Assembly (NCBI GenBank): GCA_029378245.1
Contig: JARKIF010000017.1
Location: 372,001 to 436,000, forward strand
Direction: 5' to 3'
Source of the DNA: Roridomyces roridus
Lineage: Eukaryota; Basidiomycota; Agaricomycetes; Agaricales; Mycenaceae
DNA: 64,000 bases
In this document: positions 10,445 to 21,714 of the stretch, in pieces
How positions within the stretch are numbered: the first letter of the stretch is position 1
Layout of the letters: every line of letters starts with the position of its first letter
Made by a program: the position numbers and the translations under genes
Notes under the pieces: generated by a model
Database searches by the model: none
The model's input: the letters and a program-made list of their open reading frames with translations, nothing else
Told to the model about the DNA's origin: nothing

Positions 10445-13400
10445 ATGGCTGAAATCGCCCACAAGCTCAAGTTCGTCCAGACTTTCCAGCCCGAGTCCCT
10501 TGTACCGACTGACGGTTGAGGTTTGACCCCGCCACGGCTCCCACGCACTCGACTTGGGTACCACCCTCATGGTCAGCCATACAGACTCTTCCAGCTTCAT
10601 TCACCTACTGATGATGCGTCCACAGGATAACTCAATCTAACAAACCGTACCTATTCCGTCCCCGAACATCCGTTCCTTGCTCACCTTCCGATAGAATTCC
10701 CACTCGCAAAGTCGACTTGGTCAACGGTCTCGGCGGTCCCTGGGACCCCATGCATCCGTCGATAAACGGAATTGACTTGGTGAGCAGGGCACACCTCGTA
10801 CAACGATGTTTTCTCACTCCTGGTCGGCAGACAAAGCCAGATCCTCGCCTCAAGATTCCCGACATTCAAATCAAAGAGCCAGCCAACGCCGCGTCTTCAG
10901 TCATCGCATTTGTGCGTTCTTTCCGTTCCCGTGCTTCATCCCTTTACTACATGTCCAGACGAATGTGAACATCCTCGACTCGACGGGGACCCCGCCCTAC
11001 CGAGGAGACATACTCATCAAGGGGAATAGAATCGCCAAGGTCGGGGGTAAACTCAATGCGGTCGAGTTGCGCGGTGCGCGCGTCTTTGAGGGGAGGGGGC
11101 GGACGCTCATGAGTGGATTGGGTGAGTTCTCCTTGTCCGTCCTGTTTTAGCGCTCCATGCTCATCGGAGTTTGTGGAGTTGATGCACACACGCACTTCAG
11201 TTGGGTAAGTATCCGTCTAGACCCGAGCTCAAAGCACCCACCTTTTCCAGACCAATTCCCCTTCTCTAGACGGACTCTCAGACATGCCCGTCGAGGAACA
11301 CACACTTTTCTCTGCCAAGAGCGCTCGTACATTCTTAGATTGTGGATACACCATGTGTCGTGAGTACCTCATCCCTTCTCTCGGCGGACCCGAGTTGAAG
11401 TCATCAATCTCGATTGATATTCTTCAACCTCCAGTTGGCGCCGCCTCCGCAAAAACGCGACTCGACCTCGTCATCAAGAAGGCCATTCAAGCGGGGGACA
11501 TCCCCGGTCCGCGGTTCCTCGCCAACGGCAAGGAGATGGCTCCACAGGCCGGGGCGCTCATTGGCGGCATTACCCGGTTCGTGGAGAGTAAGGAGGATAT
11601 TGAGGAGGCTGTGCGGGAGTTGGCTGATATGGGGGTGGATCAGGTGCGTTGTCTGGGTCTCGCTCGATGATTCGCAGATATGCTGAGGGAGCGACAAGTG
11701 CAAGTTCTCGATGTCGGGCGAGGAGATTACAGAGCATCTGCGTGCGGAGGATACGACGTTCCCAGACGAGTTGGTCGCTGCCGGAGTTGAGGTGTGTCTA
11801 CGTGCCGTCCTTCCCTTCCTTCCTTCATTCTTCACGTTTCTGATGATCACGATTCACAGGCGGCCCACGCACGAGGCATGCGCGTCTGCTCACACGCGCG
11901 CTCCGACGAAGCAATCCTTCAGTGTCTGCAATACGGCGTCGACATCATCTATCACGCGTCGTTCATCTCGGACGCGACGATGGACGCGCTCGAGGTGCAA
12001 AAGGACCGTGTGTTTGTTGCGCCGGCCATTAATTGGTTGGTGGCGACGTTGAGGGATGCCGAGGGTTATGGATGTACGTTTTCTTTGCGTTCCTATGGCA
12101 GATATACTGTGCAAAAAGTTTTTGCAACTTGGGCTCAAAATGCAACTACAACTTGGATTTTGTGCCTTCGCAACCACCACTTTCTGCCTGCAACTTCAAC
12201 TTTCTGCCCTACAACTTGAACTCGAGCCACCACAACTTCCATCCTGCTGACCCACAACTTGATTCTACCTCACCACAATTAAATCAAAATGGCAACAAAC
12301 GGTAATCAATAGTCCCACCATAGAGTGATCGATTTGAATGATGCAGTGATGGGAGTCTGTTGAGTAGATCACTCCGTCGGAGGGTCAATTGGGGAACCAT
12401 TGTATGTATACACAATATAGGCTGGAGATGTTTTCCGAGTCAATCAAAGTCAGGGGCCTGCTGTGACTCTGTGGATGCACATCAATATTTGATGGCTTAG
12501 TTGAAAACCGAATATGTAGACCTCATTCAAGGAGGTCTTTTGATTTACCATTCCTTGTATAAACAATGTCCCACGGTTGAAATCCTTGAGGGATATGAGA
12601 CTGGGTCAAAGTTTCAACACACAACTGATGCACCCGTGAATGAATCGGATTGGTTCACAATCATCCTCTTCATCTGAGCACTGCCTCTGAGGATACCGGG
12701 GACGCATGAAACATCAATGCTTCGATCGATCCCTGAGAAAGTGCCACGGTTCAGTTCCCCTTATGCTGATGGACCTTGGTGCTTGAAACTGGAGAAGGCT
12801 ATTTCACCATACAAGGACTCGGAATTGATCATTTACATGTTATTGAAAACAGTTCGGAATTGAACAGGCCAGAGGCTACGGAGCTGTGAGTTTATCTAAG
12901 GCTTTGGCAGAGTCTTCCCTGATCTGACACTCAAGTGAGCGGAAATCTTTGCCGAGTGATTGAGTTTGGATGGAGCGGAGCGGATAGGTAGTTCAGTGGC
13001 GACCCAAGGATTTTGGATTGGGACTGAGAGAGCTAAGAAACCTTTGAGCTCCACCCGAAGCTTGCTGCTTGCCCGCGGCCCAGATAAAATTTGGATCCTG
13101 GTTGGCCATTATGTTCGCTATAGACTTCCCATGATGAAGAAGAGTCTTCAAGTATCTCTGCCTTCATTCCACTGGACGGCTCTTTCAGCAAAAACAGAAA
13201 ATCCAGGCCAGCGCCCGGAATGGTGGCTTACGGTGATTCCATGCGCTGCAAACTTCACGGATCGGGCCTCGTCTGTGCCGCCCCAGACACCATTCCACAG
13301 TGTCATAACCGCCTCCCGCTGCTCGGCACGCTCCCGAGCCCTCCACCGGCAGACCAGGAACATTTCAACTGGGTTAAGTTGAGCCTTGACTAGAGTTGCA

Positions 13401-14288
13401 GAGATACCATTGTGAAGTTGTATTCCGCGAATTTCAAGTTGTAGTTGTTCGTGCAAGAAGTTGTATCCGGTAAATTGGAAGTTGTATCTACGCAAATGCA
13501 AGTTGTATTTCAAAAGCTTGAAGTTGTCAGTCAAAGAGGGCACGAAATCCATAAGTTGTCCAAAAAACTTTTTGCACACTATATCGCCCATACGTTCCTC
13601 CGAGTCGAGGTTAATTGGGAAACAATGCATAGATCCTGTGTCTAAAGCCGAGGCGGTGGGATATGCAAGGGAGTTGGAGATTGCTGTTGCGGGGCTGAAG
13701 GAGATGCATAAGCGTGGGATTAAGGTATGGCTCGTTCTTTGAGAGGGGGGGCGCGAGTCTCACTCGACATGCAGATTCTCCCGGGTGGCGACTATGGGTA
13801 GGTTCCCGATTGTGTAATACATTCAATGGCCAACCTGTTCAGATTTTCCTGGGTGAGTAGCTATCGGCTTCCGCCCATAGCCTCTCGCTCATCTCACCGC
13901 AACACAGACACCCCACGGCACCTACCGCGACCTCGAGCACTTTGTCGACCTCCTCGGTATGACGCCCATGCAAGCCATCCGCTCCGCCACCGCGTACGGC
14001 GGTGAGCTGATGCTGCATCCCGAGGAACTAGGCAAAGTGCAACCGGGGGCGTATGCTGATCTCATTCTCGTTGATGGGAATCCGTTGGAGGACATTGGTG
14101 TTTTGTCCAAGAGGGAGAAGATGGATGTTATTATTATGGTGGGTGCTTCAGCGAAAATTGGGATGTCCGAGTTGACTGACGTACGTGGTTGGTAGAATGG
14201 ACGTGTGCACAAGGCCGATGAGGGGCCGGGCAAGGCTGGGGCGGGTCGTACGGGGTTTGTCGGGTGGCTGTTTTCGTTTTTTAGGTAG
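10445..14288 (+). CDS. amidohydrolase family protein (imidazolonepropionase-like), about 12 introns
   Basis: Metal-dependent hydrolase of the amidohydrolase superfamily; substrate not predictable. The reading frame follows through consistent splice sites. Recognised parts: VDLVNGLGGPWDPMHPS; NVNILDSTGTPPYRGDILI; the metal-binding HxH in LVDAHTHFSW; the Lys-containing KEMAPQAGALIGGITR; SMSGEEITE; His in RVCSHARSDEA and IIYHASF; LKEMHKRGIKILPGGDYG; TPHGTYRDLEHFVDLLGMTP; and the C-terminal ADLILVDGNPLEDI. The stop is TAG at 14286-14288. One intron (donor GTACGT at about 12074, acceptor CATAG about 13640) contains a complete 1.5-kb transposon, yet the flanking exons still join in frame across GYG/YPVSKAEAV. 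The first exon (MAEIAHKLKFVQTFQPESL) and its junction are the least certain part. Confidence 0.85.
12094..13592. mobile_element. 1.5-kb non-autonomous TIR transposon (TATGGC group) inside an intron
   Basis: Ends are inverted repeats: TATGGCAGATATACTGTGCA on the left, against TATGGGCGATATAGTGTGCA read inward from the right, both continuing into AAAAAGTTTTT. It is flanked by a direct CGTTCC (12088-12093 and 13593-13598), a 6-bp TSD. Inside each end lie clustered subterminal motifs, ACAACTT on the left and AAGTTGTA on the right, in mirror orientation, as expected for transposase-binding sites. No transposase frame is visible, so it is non-autonomous. The termini match the element at 27538. The superfamily is not assigned. 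Confidence 0.8.
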
Positions 14289-14454
14289 AGACGCGGAGAG
14301 GTTTCAAGCTTCAAGTTTTGTATGCTAGTTGTATTACTGTGGCTTTTTTCGCCAGAAGCTGCTGTACAAGTCCCAAGACCCTTTGAGCGAAGGCCACATC
14401 GTAAGACTACAAGATTTTCAAAAAGACGGGCGTTGCTAAAGGCTATGATGTGTA

Positions 14455-14475
14455 GTCTCGGAGTCGAACCGAGAA
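14455..14475 (-). repeat. isolated tRNA T-arm-like sequence
   Basis: On the minus strand a perfect T-arm hairpin (CTCGG TTCGACT CCGAG) lies just after the stop of the NACHT gene. No matching acceptor or anticodon arm is found upstream, so it is a tRNA-derived fragment, not a tRNA gene. Confidence 0.4.
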
Positions 14476-14491
14476 CCTTCGAGGTGCAGAT

Positions 14492-17309
14492 TCAGACAAG
14501 ATTCAGCTTCCTTCTGGCCTCTCGTATACTGCGATCCATGATGTCCCGACTCTCCTTCAAGTAGCCCTCCCAAGTGCGAATCATTTCTGTTTCCACCCGA
14601 GATGCCTATAAAGAATAGTCGAGCATCAGTGTACACAGCACAATGACCGTAGCACTTTCGAACCTTGAGCCATTCTAGGACGAGTTCAAAGTTGGTGGGA
14701 TCCATGATGATACCAGTGGAATGGAAGATAGTCGATGGAGAAGTAAACCGGTGTATTTCATCTGCGAGTTGGTCGAAGGAACATTGGGAAACGAAATATC
14801 CCCAGCCGTGTCCCGGTTCTGCAAATAGCGTGTCCTGGCTGTCTGCTGCGACGATATGCCAGACTGTGGCAGGAATCTCGTCATTGCTGATCCTACGCAG
14901 CAGACGCAGGAAGCCCAGGGAGATATCCGTGTATGCGCTCGGGTAACGAGGAGGATTTGCTGCGTGAATCGAAGCTGACTGCGATTGCAGTGCGAACATC
15001 GAACTGATTATTTCATCCCAAGATAAATCCAAAAGAATCCGGGTCCTATAAATCAGTTGACCTATGAGTGGAAGGTGGGTCTTTGAAAGGATCAAGTAGG
15101 CGACTCCAAGTATTTGAGATAGGCTGCTTTGGGATTCTGCGCAGTGCTTCTTGGAGGCAAAGTAGGCGGCGCAATGATTGGAATTGATCCATTCGGCACG
15201 CGTCCAAAGTTGCGTGACATCCTGCGTCAGGACCTGGACGTCCATGAGATTCCGAGGTATGGGATGAATGTCCAAAACTCACGCTGCTCCGGGTCATATC
15301 TGCGTCTAGTCTAGTAGTCCTGTCGTGCGTCGTCAAGATGGAGGAGACTACAGTCGTGATCTTGTCAGGTTAGACACTACGAATAATGTTGCTCCTACCA
15401 CGTGTCTTGAGCTGCTCCGAAGGACATGTGAGGAAGAAAAAGTCCAGATTGAGCAGTCTCGTATCGTGTGGGAGTTCAGCCAGCTGCCGGTGTTGAAAGT
15501 CTGTGTCTTGAAAGAGAATTCGCCCAAGTTTCCTAAATCAATCGTCGTTGAACGAAATCTTCGGTAGCGATAGCTGCTGACGGTACACACCAAGCCACAT
15601 GGTCTCTGGTGGGCAATCTTGCGCCAGATAGAATCTTCAAAGCGGCACGTGTTATCTGAAGAGTTCGATGTGCGCCTCCGATATAGAAGATTGATGATCG
15701 GTCTGCCTCCAACAGGAAGTCCCCAAACGAGGCGTGGTGCGAACGTATCGCAGAAAAATCATCTGCCAGGGCTATGACTGAGTGCAATCTGCGCAACGTC
15801 AGTCGGACATCGCCAGCCTTGAGATCAAGCAATTGTTCGAGGTGGCGAATGGACAAATTCCACCTGGTGCTGAATATGACAGACAGAATGGCGAGGAGGG
15901 TGGCATGCAACCTCTTGGGTACCTGGTTAAGAATGTGGAAGTAGAGCTTGTCAAGCAGCTCGAGAGGGGAGATACCCGAAGAGTCGGAAGTAGCGGTGAG
16001 TATCATTTCGAGCTGGTCCGTGGGGCGGAATTGTTTGTCGTCGACAAACCGGATAACCGTAGCAGCATAGACGAAATATCCCGACGACTTGGTTACCAAT
16101 TTGTTCAAAACAGAGAATGACGGCCATGGGGTGGAGATGGCAGCCATGGTTTCGTGTTCTCGGTGGATCCGAGCAAATTCCTGGCGAAGGAAATGTTCCA
16201 CATCGGCAAATGCCTGCTCGACTTCCACAGTGAATACACTGGAGAAAGAAGTTTCGTAGAATAGTTCGCGGATTTCAGGCTCCGGTCGACTGGCGATGAT
16301 GAATTTGAGTGGCAAGGTCCGCTTGCCGAAAAAGCCCCGGATTATTCGCAGTATCTCCAGTTGAACCGCTATCCCGTCGCACTCGTCAAGCCCGTCAATG
16401 AGAAGTACACGAGGCTGAGTCCATTCGGCCTGGGATAGATGGCAAGGCTCGACTATCAGCTTCTCGAATTGGGAACCCATGGACTTGCCCACCAGCGATG
16501 GATCTTTTTCCACCGCCTTGGAGATCAAGGGTCCCAAGATACGAGGACTGAGGAGTGCCAACTGATATGCGAGAGTGACGAACAAGACCCGGGCATCGCT
16601 GCGAGTGGGATGTCCGCGTTTGAAAAAGAAGTCTCCGCCCAATAGTTCCGCCTCTCGTAGTCGTAATGCCAGTGTTCGCATGAGCGCAGATTTCCCTGCT
16701 CCCGCGGGACCGTGCAGCCACAGCACCGATTTTCGCGCATCGGCTTCAGTCCCGTTTTGAATCTTGCTTGACCATCGCCATAGATCTTCCAGCATGGCGA
16801 GTCGGGTATCGGGATGGCATTTTGGTTGGTCGAGGCTCTCGGTCGAGTCGTGACTTGCTTCCAATACAGCTCGCTGATGAAGACGAAGAATTCCGGTGTC
16901 GACTACACTGCTTGTCAGGTTTCGTTCGGCTGAAGACTAAGACTTTTGAGACTTGCCGACATCTTTGGAACCGTTGATATTATTCACGTTCTGCGTCGTA
17001 ATGTGTATTCCCTGCGGAGTAGCTAGGGCCGAATGAATATTTGCAACAATCTCAGTGGCAAAGCGGACTCGTACTATTATCGGATTTCCGCCCATGGTGA
17101 TCCAGCCTGGCGAGGTCGAGAGTTGGATGATCAGCGGGGGCTCCCACCGGCTCCGCCAATACATCGTGGTGACGGTATTCACCAACACCGGCTCGATGAG
17201 GAGTGTGGTGCGCTGTGAGCTGCTGAACGCGCAGATTCACATCTCCGCCGACGTCGTAAAAGGTCCCGCCGCTGATCTGGAAGTGCGTGCTATTGGTGAT
17301 CGTGGGCAT
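14492..17309 (-). CDS. NACHT-domain STAND NTPase
   Basis: Signal-transduction NTPase of the NLR-like type that agaricomycetes carry in large numbers, with suspected roles in self/non-self or stress recognition (family knowledge). The start at 17307-17309 opens the motif NSTHFQISGGTFYDVGGDVN, characteristic of the N-termini of these proteins. The main exon (15533-16864) carries a P-loop GPAGAGKS, a Walker B LLIDGLDECDG and IIASRPEPEIRE. The C-terminal part continues through a 56-bp intron (GTGTACC...TTTAG) and further introns into LTQDVTQLWTRAEW and MDPTNFELVLEWLK. The last exon ends EARRKLNLV at a TGA (14492-14494). No ankyrin, WD or TPR repeats are seen. Splice joins in the N-terminal 350 bp and around 15300-15450 are less certain. 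Confidence 0.8.
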
Positions 17310-18726
17310 GAGTAGCTGGAAGCCAGTAAAGAGGCAGGGGGGTCTTCCTGGAGCCGGATATGAGGAATGAGGAAGGGAGGAGAAGGCAAGCGTCTGAATG
17401 CACAGGTTTCGCGATCGGCTGTACAGCTGGCAGCTGCCAGGATGCCGTAACTCGCGAGCAATTTGAAGATGCAGTCAGCATGCTAAAACTGAGAGGTACG
17501 CGCCGCGCGGTTGTGGCCGTCGCTCACGACGTTCCGGGGAGTTCGACGAGACTCTAGAGGCATGCGCCGCAGCGCGAAGACGGTAGGCGGGCACAGAATC
17601 AAGGGGCATCGTCCCCTATACAGCTGGGGCTGTGGAAATGTAACCGTTCAGAGAGTTGGAAGGTCGACTGGAGTGTCGCGGCGTCCACGGCAAGTGGTGA
17701 GATTGGAAAAGAGAGTGTGACCACGTGATGATCCATCGGATAATTGTTTTGATCGCCGACCCCCCTGCCGACGCCCCTTTGTTCGCCACCACCATGCTTC
17801 GCCGCTCCGCCGTGGACGACCGCCCGGAGGTTACCTACGAAAGAGATTGGCTATCCGGGCGTGAAACTGAAGGGGCTGCGTGGCCGCGACCTGACTCCTG
17901 AGCGAGTATGGAGTAAAGCGGGCCGCCTCTTTTTATTTTATTTATTATTATTATTATATATCATCTCCACCGCACGCCGGACACCCAGGAACCCAGCTTG
18001 ACCTTGACCGGCACATTCTTCTCATGGTCCGCCGGACCGCCGCGTCCGCATTGACGATCCCGGACACTGTAGCGAGGTCGTAGTCTGATAACACGTCGAA
18101 GAATGAGACACCTGTGTTATAGCGTCTGTTTATAAGACATCGATGCGTCTTCCTCTCCCTGTCGCGACTCGCGATCGATGCTAATTACAGCGATTGCAGT
18201 TCCCTTGATTTTGTTCAAGCTCCGACGCGCCTCTATCCGGACGGCTTCCATCCCGTCGCTACGCACTGCGACCGCAAATACCCCACGATCACTCGATTTG
18301 CTCCTCGGAACATCAAGATGGTCCCCCCTTCGAGTGCAATCCGTTACGTTGCGTAACTTATCCGGGACTGAAGTCATTCCATCCTTCTTTATTTCCAGGG
18401 GCCGAGCTCGATTGGGACTGACACTTTAACAATAAAAATGAAGAACACAGGTGGACAGGTATGGTTCGTCTCAGAGTCGAACGGAGCACTTGCGAAGCAA
18501 CACCGAACCATGAACCTACAAGCGCGCTTGGTTGCCTGATCGTGAATGCGATGACAGACTGGGCTGCTGACTTGGTAAGTACGCCGACTGACCTGTGCAG
18601 ACTTTGAATTGAAAGAACAGAAGGCTACTACAACCAAAAAACTGCCCGGCGCATCAAACGACGAAACCCGGAGCTGCCAATGAACAATGAATAGTAGTGA
18701 GTAACTGATTTTTGGACGCTTTCGTC
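17310..18726. other. intergenic region
   Basis: No protein gene supported. A minus-strand tRNA-like remnant with a Leu/Ser-type variable-arm hairpin (TTGCTTCGCAA) and a T-arm-like GTTCGACTC occurs around 18466-18510; it does not fold as a complete tRNA. An A/T-rich stretch with TTATTATTA lies near 17937. Confidence 0.4.
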
Positions 18727-18818
18727 TCTGGTGTGGTGTATCGGTAACATATCCGCCTCTCATACTTGCATGGAGTGCTTTGACGCGGTTGCGCGGGGTT
18801 CGATTCCCCGCACCGGAA
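18727..18818 (+). tRNA. tRNA-Glu (CUC) with intron
   Basis: Acceptor strands TCTGGTG (18727-18733) and CACCGGA (18811-18817) pair with one G-U. The D arm is GTGT...ATAT with a GG-containing loop. The anticodon loop gives C-T-CTC-A, followed by a roughly 20-nt intron directly 3' of position 37, then CGCGG closing the stem. The T arm is CGGGG TTCGATT CCCCG. The anticodon CTC reads GAG (Glu). A T5 run near 18840 could terminate Pol III transcription. Several 3'-half relics of the same tRNA follow within 1.6 kb. Confidence 0.7.
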
Positions 18819-18989
18819 TAGCAAATGATTCAAGCTTCCCCTTTTTGATATTTCCATGCTACCGTCAGGTTCCCCTGATCCACTTGATTGTGAGTGCACT
18901 TGCGCACATTGGTTTCCCCGTACAATGACACTAAATTGAGCTGTTTTTTTGCGTCTCAATTAATCCATGAGCTTCTCAAAGACCCCAGT

Positions 18990-19065
18990 GATGCTCAGCG
19001 CTCATCGCTGATCACGAAGGCACGTCTACGGTGGCGCGGGGTTTGACTCCCCCGGAAATACATGC
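18990..19065 (+). repeat. tRNA-Glu-like relic
   Basis: Contains GGTGGCGCGGGGTTTGACTCC followed by CCCGGAAA, a degenerate copy of the 3' half of the tRNA-Glu at 18727. The acceptor and D arm are not preserved. Confidence 0.45.
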
Positions 19066-19194
19066 GAATGATTCAGAGGCTCAATTTTTCTTCTTCTTTT
19101 TGCAACAGTGCCGTTGTCTCACTATCATCAGCGTGCTGCGCGGGGCTCATACTTGAGTCAGTTCAGTGATCAAGTCAACAATAAAGATGTGGGA

Positions 19195-19440
19195 CATGTC
19201 CATTCATGACAACCCACGCGACCCGAATCGAACGGGATCTACAGACTAGTACTTACATGCAGGGACCCAACTACTGGATGCACAAGGGTGAGTTGTCAGT
19301 GGCGTGCTAGCTGAACTCGTTGAATACTCGAGACTTACTTCCAAGGAACCCACAAAAGCCCTGTTGTACCGGTCCAGTATCACCCGAGCCCGAATCGGAC
19401 CAGGACGTGGCCCAATCAACTACTGGCAATCGGGAGCCTT
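19195..19440 (-). repeat. two degenerate tRNA-like copies
   Basis: Two adjacent minus-strand segments (about 19205-19300 and 19345-19435) both contain CCAGTAGTTG followed by a C/T-arm-like CCGNTTCGATTCGGG or its variant. They look like diverged copies of one tRNA-derived sequence with an internal insertion; neither folds canonically. Confidence 0.4.
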
Positions 19441-19544
19441 GAGACAAAGGTGCGCGAATTCCGGGGCCTAATAAGCCTGTTGAGTCATATTGTTACAGCC
19501 AGAATTCCCTGGCGATGTTCCAGACAGATACAAGAAAATTCTAC

Positions 19545-19757
19545 TCGACGGGCTTCCTCCTCATCTCACTCTACCTCCTCCGGGAGTGTAAATCCCTGCG
19601 AGTCCTAGTCTACATTGCACAGGAGGGCGGCGGAATGCTACAAGCCGCGTTGTCGGCTGCTCGCGAGGGATGTGCGATTCGTGGTGTTGCAGGAAGGGGA
19701 GGATTGTTGGAGACGGGCGGAGGAATTTGGTGGTCAGAGGAGGAAGGAGATTGTTAC
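19545..19757 (+). pseudogene. fragment of an F-box-like/LRR family A gene
   Basis: Two overlapping frames carry the C-terminal signature of family A: LLRECKSLRVLVYIAQEGG in one frame, then DVRFVVLQEGEDCWRRAEEF and GGQRRKEI in another. In paralogues the same order is CASLRVLF, DVRFVVW, DYWCVVEGYIAKRERGEVD. The N-terminal two thirds are missing and a frameshift separates the parts. It ends inside the left arm of an inverted repeat. Confidence 0.55.
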
Positions 19758-19946
19758 AGCTGGTTGCAAAATTCTGGGCGGAGTCTCGCCAGGGAGTGTG
19801 TGCGGACGAAGGGCGGGTAAGTGGAGCAACTGAATAGAAAGCGTCATTCGACGTCGGGCTTTTACCATAAACGGTAAATCGCCGCACTTGAACCGAACAC
19901 AGTTCCCCAGCCGACTCCGCCCAGAATTTTGCAACCAGCTGTAATG
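19754..19946. repeat. inverted repeat with 32-bp perfect arms
   Basis: The arm from 19754 (TTACAGCTGGTTGCAAAATT and on to GGGCGGAGTC) is repeated in reverse complement ending near 19946. Similarity continues imperfectly inward, giving arms of about 55 bp around a loop of about 80 bp. It could be a small foldback element or two inverted copies of a gene tail. Confidence 0.6.
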
Positions 19947-20114
19947 GTGAGTGTTTCCTTCCTGCGGGACTGAGATGGCTGAAGCCGAGCGAGGTGGAGT
20001 ATATTCTTCGCGAGGATGCCATGAGGCGCTCATGTGAATCCGATGTTTCTTGTCTTAGGTGTTGGAGATGCGCAAGATCACTTCGTTTGGTTCTCAAAAG
20101 AGATGTGCACCTTG

Positions 20115-20345
20115 ACAGAATTCCGTGCGGAGGAATCGAACCCGCGCAACCGCAATGATAATTTGGTGTGATAACTTCCGCAGCGATCAGGTGAAAGATG
20201 CTTGACTGGTTCCAGATTCGGACTGTCTATCTGACTATGAGTCTTGAGTCTTGAGAGCGTGGCATACAAAAAAGAGCTGTCATATTCCAGTATGCTGATG
20301 CTGGGAATCGAACGCCGCGCAACCCGCACGATCCCATGAGTCGAG
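20115..20345 (-). repeat. two tRNA-Glu-like 3'-half relics
   Basis: On the minus strand, GCGGTTGCGCGGGTTCGATTCC (about 20121-20142) and GGGTTGCGCGGCGTTCGATTCC (about 20303-20324) copy the anticodon-stem/T-arm region of the tRNA-Glu at 18727. The rest of the tRNA is not recognisable. Confidence 0.5.
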
Positions 20346-20413
20346 CATGAGTTCAGCGGCTAGGTAGGACGTACTGTGCCGGCCTCGGATGAGCAGGAGC
20401 CATTCGACGCACA

Positions 20414-21663
20414 TCATTCGCCCTCCGGCAGTCGCATCGCCATTATAACCTTCCCACTCGGCCAAAACAGTCCATCGTTATGCGATTCCGCCCGGTCCAC
20501 GATCACCCGCTTAGCTTTATGGGCCTTGGGCAACACCCTCTCCACCGCCGCGCCAAACTCCTTCAACAAACCCAAACCCCCATCCTCCTCGTGGTCGACA
20601 TACAAAAGCCAGCGTACCAGCGGAATATTCGGAGACCCCAGGATATCCGCGAGCGAGTCGAGCGTGGGGAGGAGGGTCTCGAGATCCACGCCGGAGACAT
20701 CTATCAAGATGGATTCGATTATGGGGGAGGCCAGGATGGCGCGCATGGCGTCGACGATCCATAGTCGTTCATAATCGCCGAGGAATAGCCGCATACCAGC
20801 GAAACGAAGGTTGGGGAATTGGGGAAAGGGAAGTGCGTGGCCGAGATGGCTCTCATCGACGGGGTCTACGTGGATTGAGGTTGAAACGTCAAACAGTATA
20901 GATAGACTTTCATACCTGTACTGACGAAAAACACTTCGTCCAACTTGGGCGCTGTGTAGTCGACGACGTGCGCCAACTCTAGCTCAAGACCGATCCAAAG
21001 GCGGCGCACATTGGAGATGAAAGGGCGGACATCCGGACGACGCAAAACGTCGGCGACACCCGCCGAATTGGAGAGGACTAGATTCTCCAGCTGGGGCACC
21101 TCGGAGTGTATCTGTGTTTCGGGCGCATCCGGATTGTGGACCGAAATCTCGATGAAGGAGACGCTTTTGGTGCAAGAGAGGGCCTTGACGAGGATCTTTA
21201 TCGGGATACGCACCATCGTCGATATATGCAGCGCCTCCTGAATCCCATGGGAGATGGTGTCTTCCAGACTCGTCCTAATCCCCGGCGCAAGTGTATCCCA
21301 TCCGACGTCCCCGTCCTGACGCCCCGCGCCAGATATGGCCAGATGCCGCAGATTCGGGAACCCCGCGATGAGTATACCCAGATACTCGCTTTGCAGAGGG
21401 TCGATGTCAAGACCTGGGCTCGGAGTGATGAAGGAGACCACTCGGATGGCACGAAGAACCTGTGGAGACGTTTCGAAGAAGCTGAGCATGTTCAGGAAAT
21501 GGTTTTTGGAGTCAGAATCGCCTCCAATTGCCACCGTCTGTAGGAGGATGCGTTGGCTTGGTCCGCGGAGTAGAGAACCGGTCAGAGAGCAGGACTTGAG
21601 CGATTCGGTGTCGTCGACGAACTCGAGGATGGTTTCGATAAGTTCAGTGGGCAGATTTTCCAT
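20414..21663 (-). CDS. F-box-like protein, one intron
   Basis: Start ATG at 21661-21663. The N-terminus NLPTELIETILEFVDDTESLKSCSL is a clear F-box-like motif, followed by an LRR-like region (NLRHLAISG, VPQLENLVLSNSAG, APKLDEVFFVST). A 50-bp intron (20866-20915) with GTATGA/GTAG borders joins this to DPVDESHLGHALPFPQFPNLRF. The protein ends VIMAMRLPEGE at 20414, about 400 residues in all. It is not closely related to family A. Probable SCF adaptor; target unknown. No lesion is seen. Confidence 0.8.
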
Positions 21664-21714
21664 GGCGTCGTGAAACGAGGTGGTGGTTAGTGATCAGGAT
21701 GAGTCGGATCACGT

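Noticed and set aside
10600..10640. CTGATGATG resembling a hammerhead ribozyme core (CUGAUGA)
   Set aside because: No GAAA partner and no stems of the right spacing; lies near the first exons of the amidohydrolase gene.
18466..18660. Possible tRNA-Leu/Ser on the minus strand
   Set aside because: A variable-arm-like hairpin and T-arm-like motif exist, but no matching 5' acceptor or anticodon stem could be found; treated as a relic.
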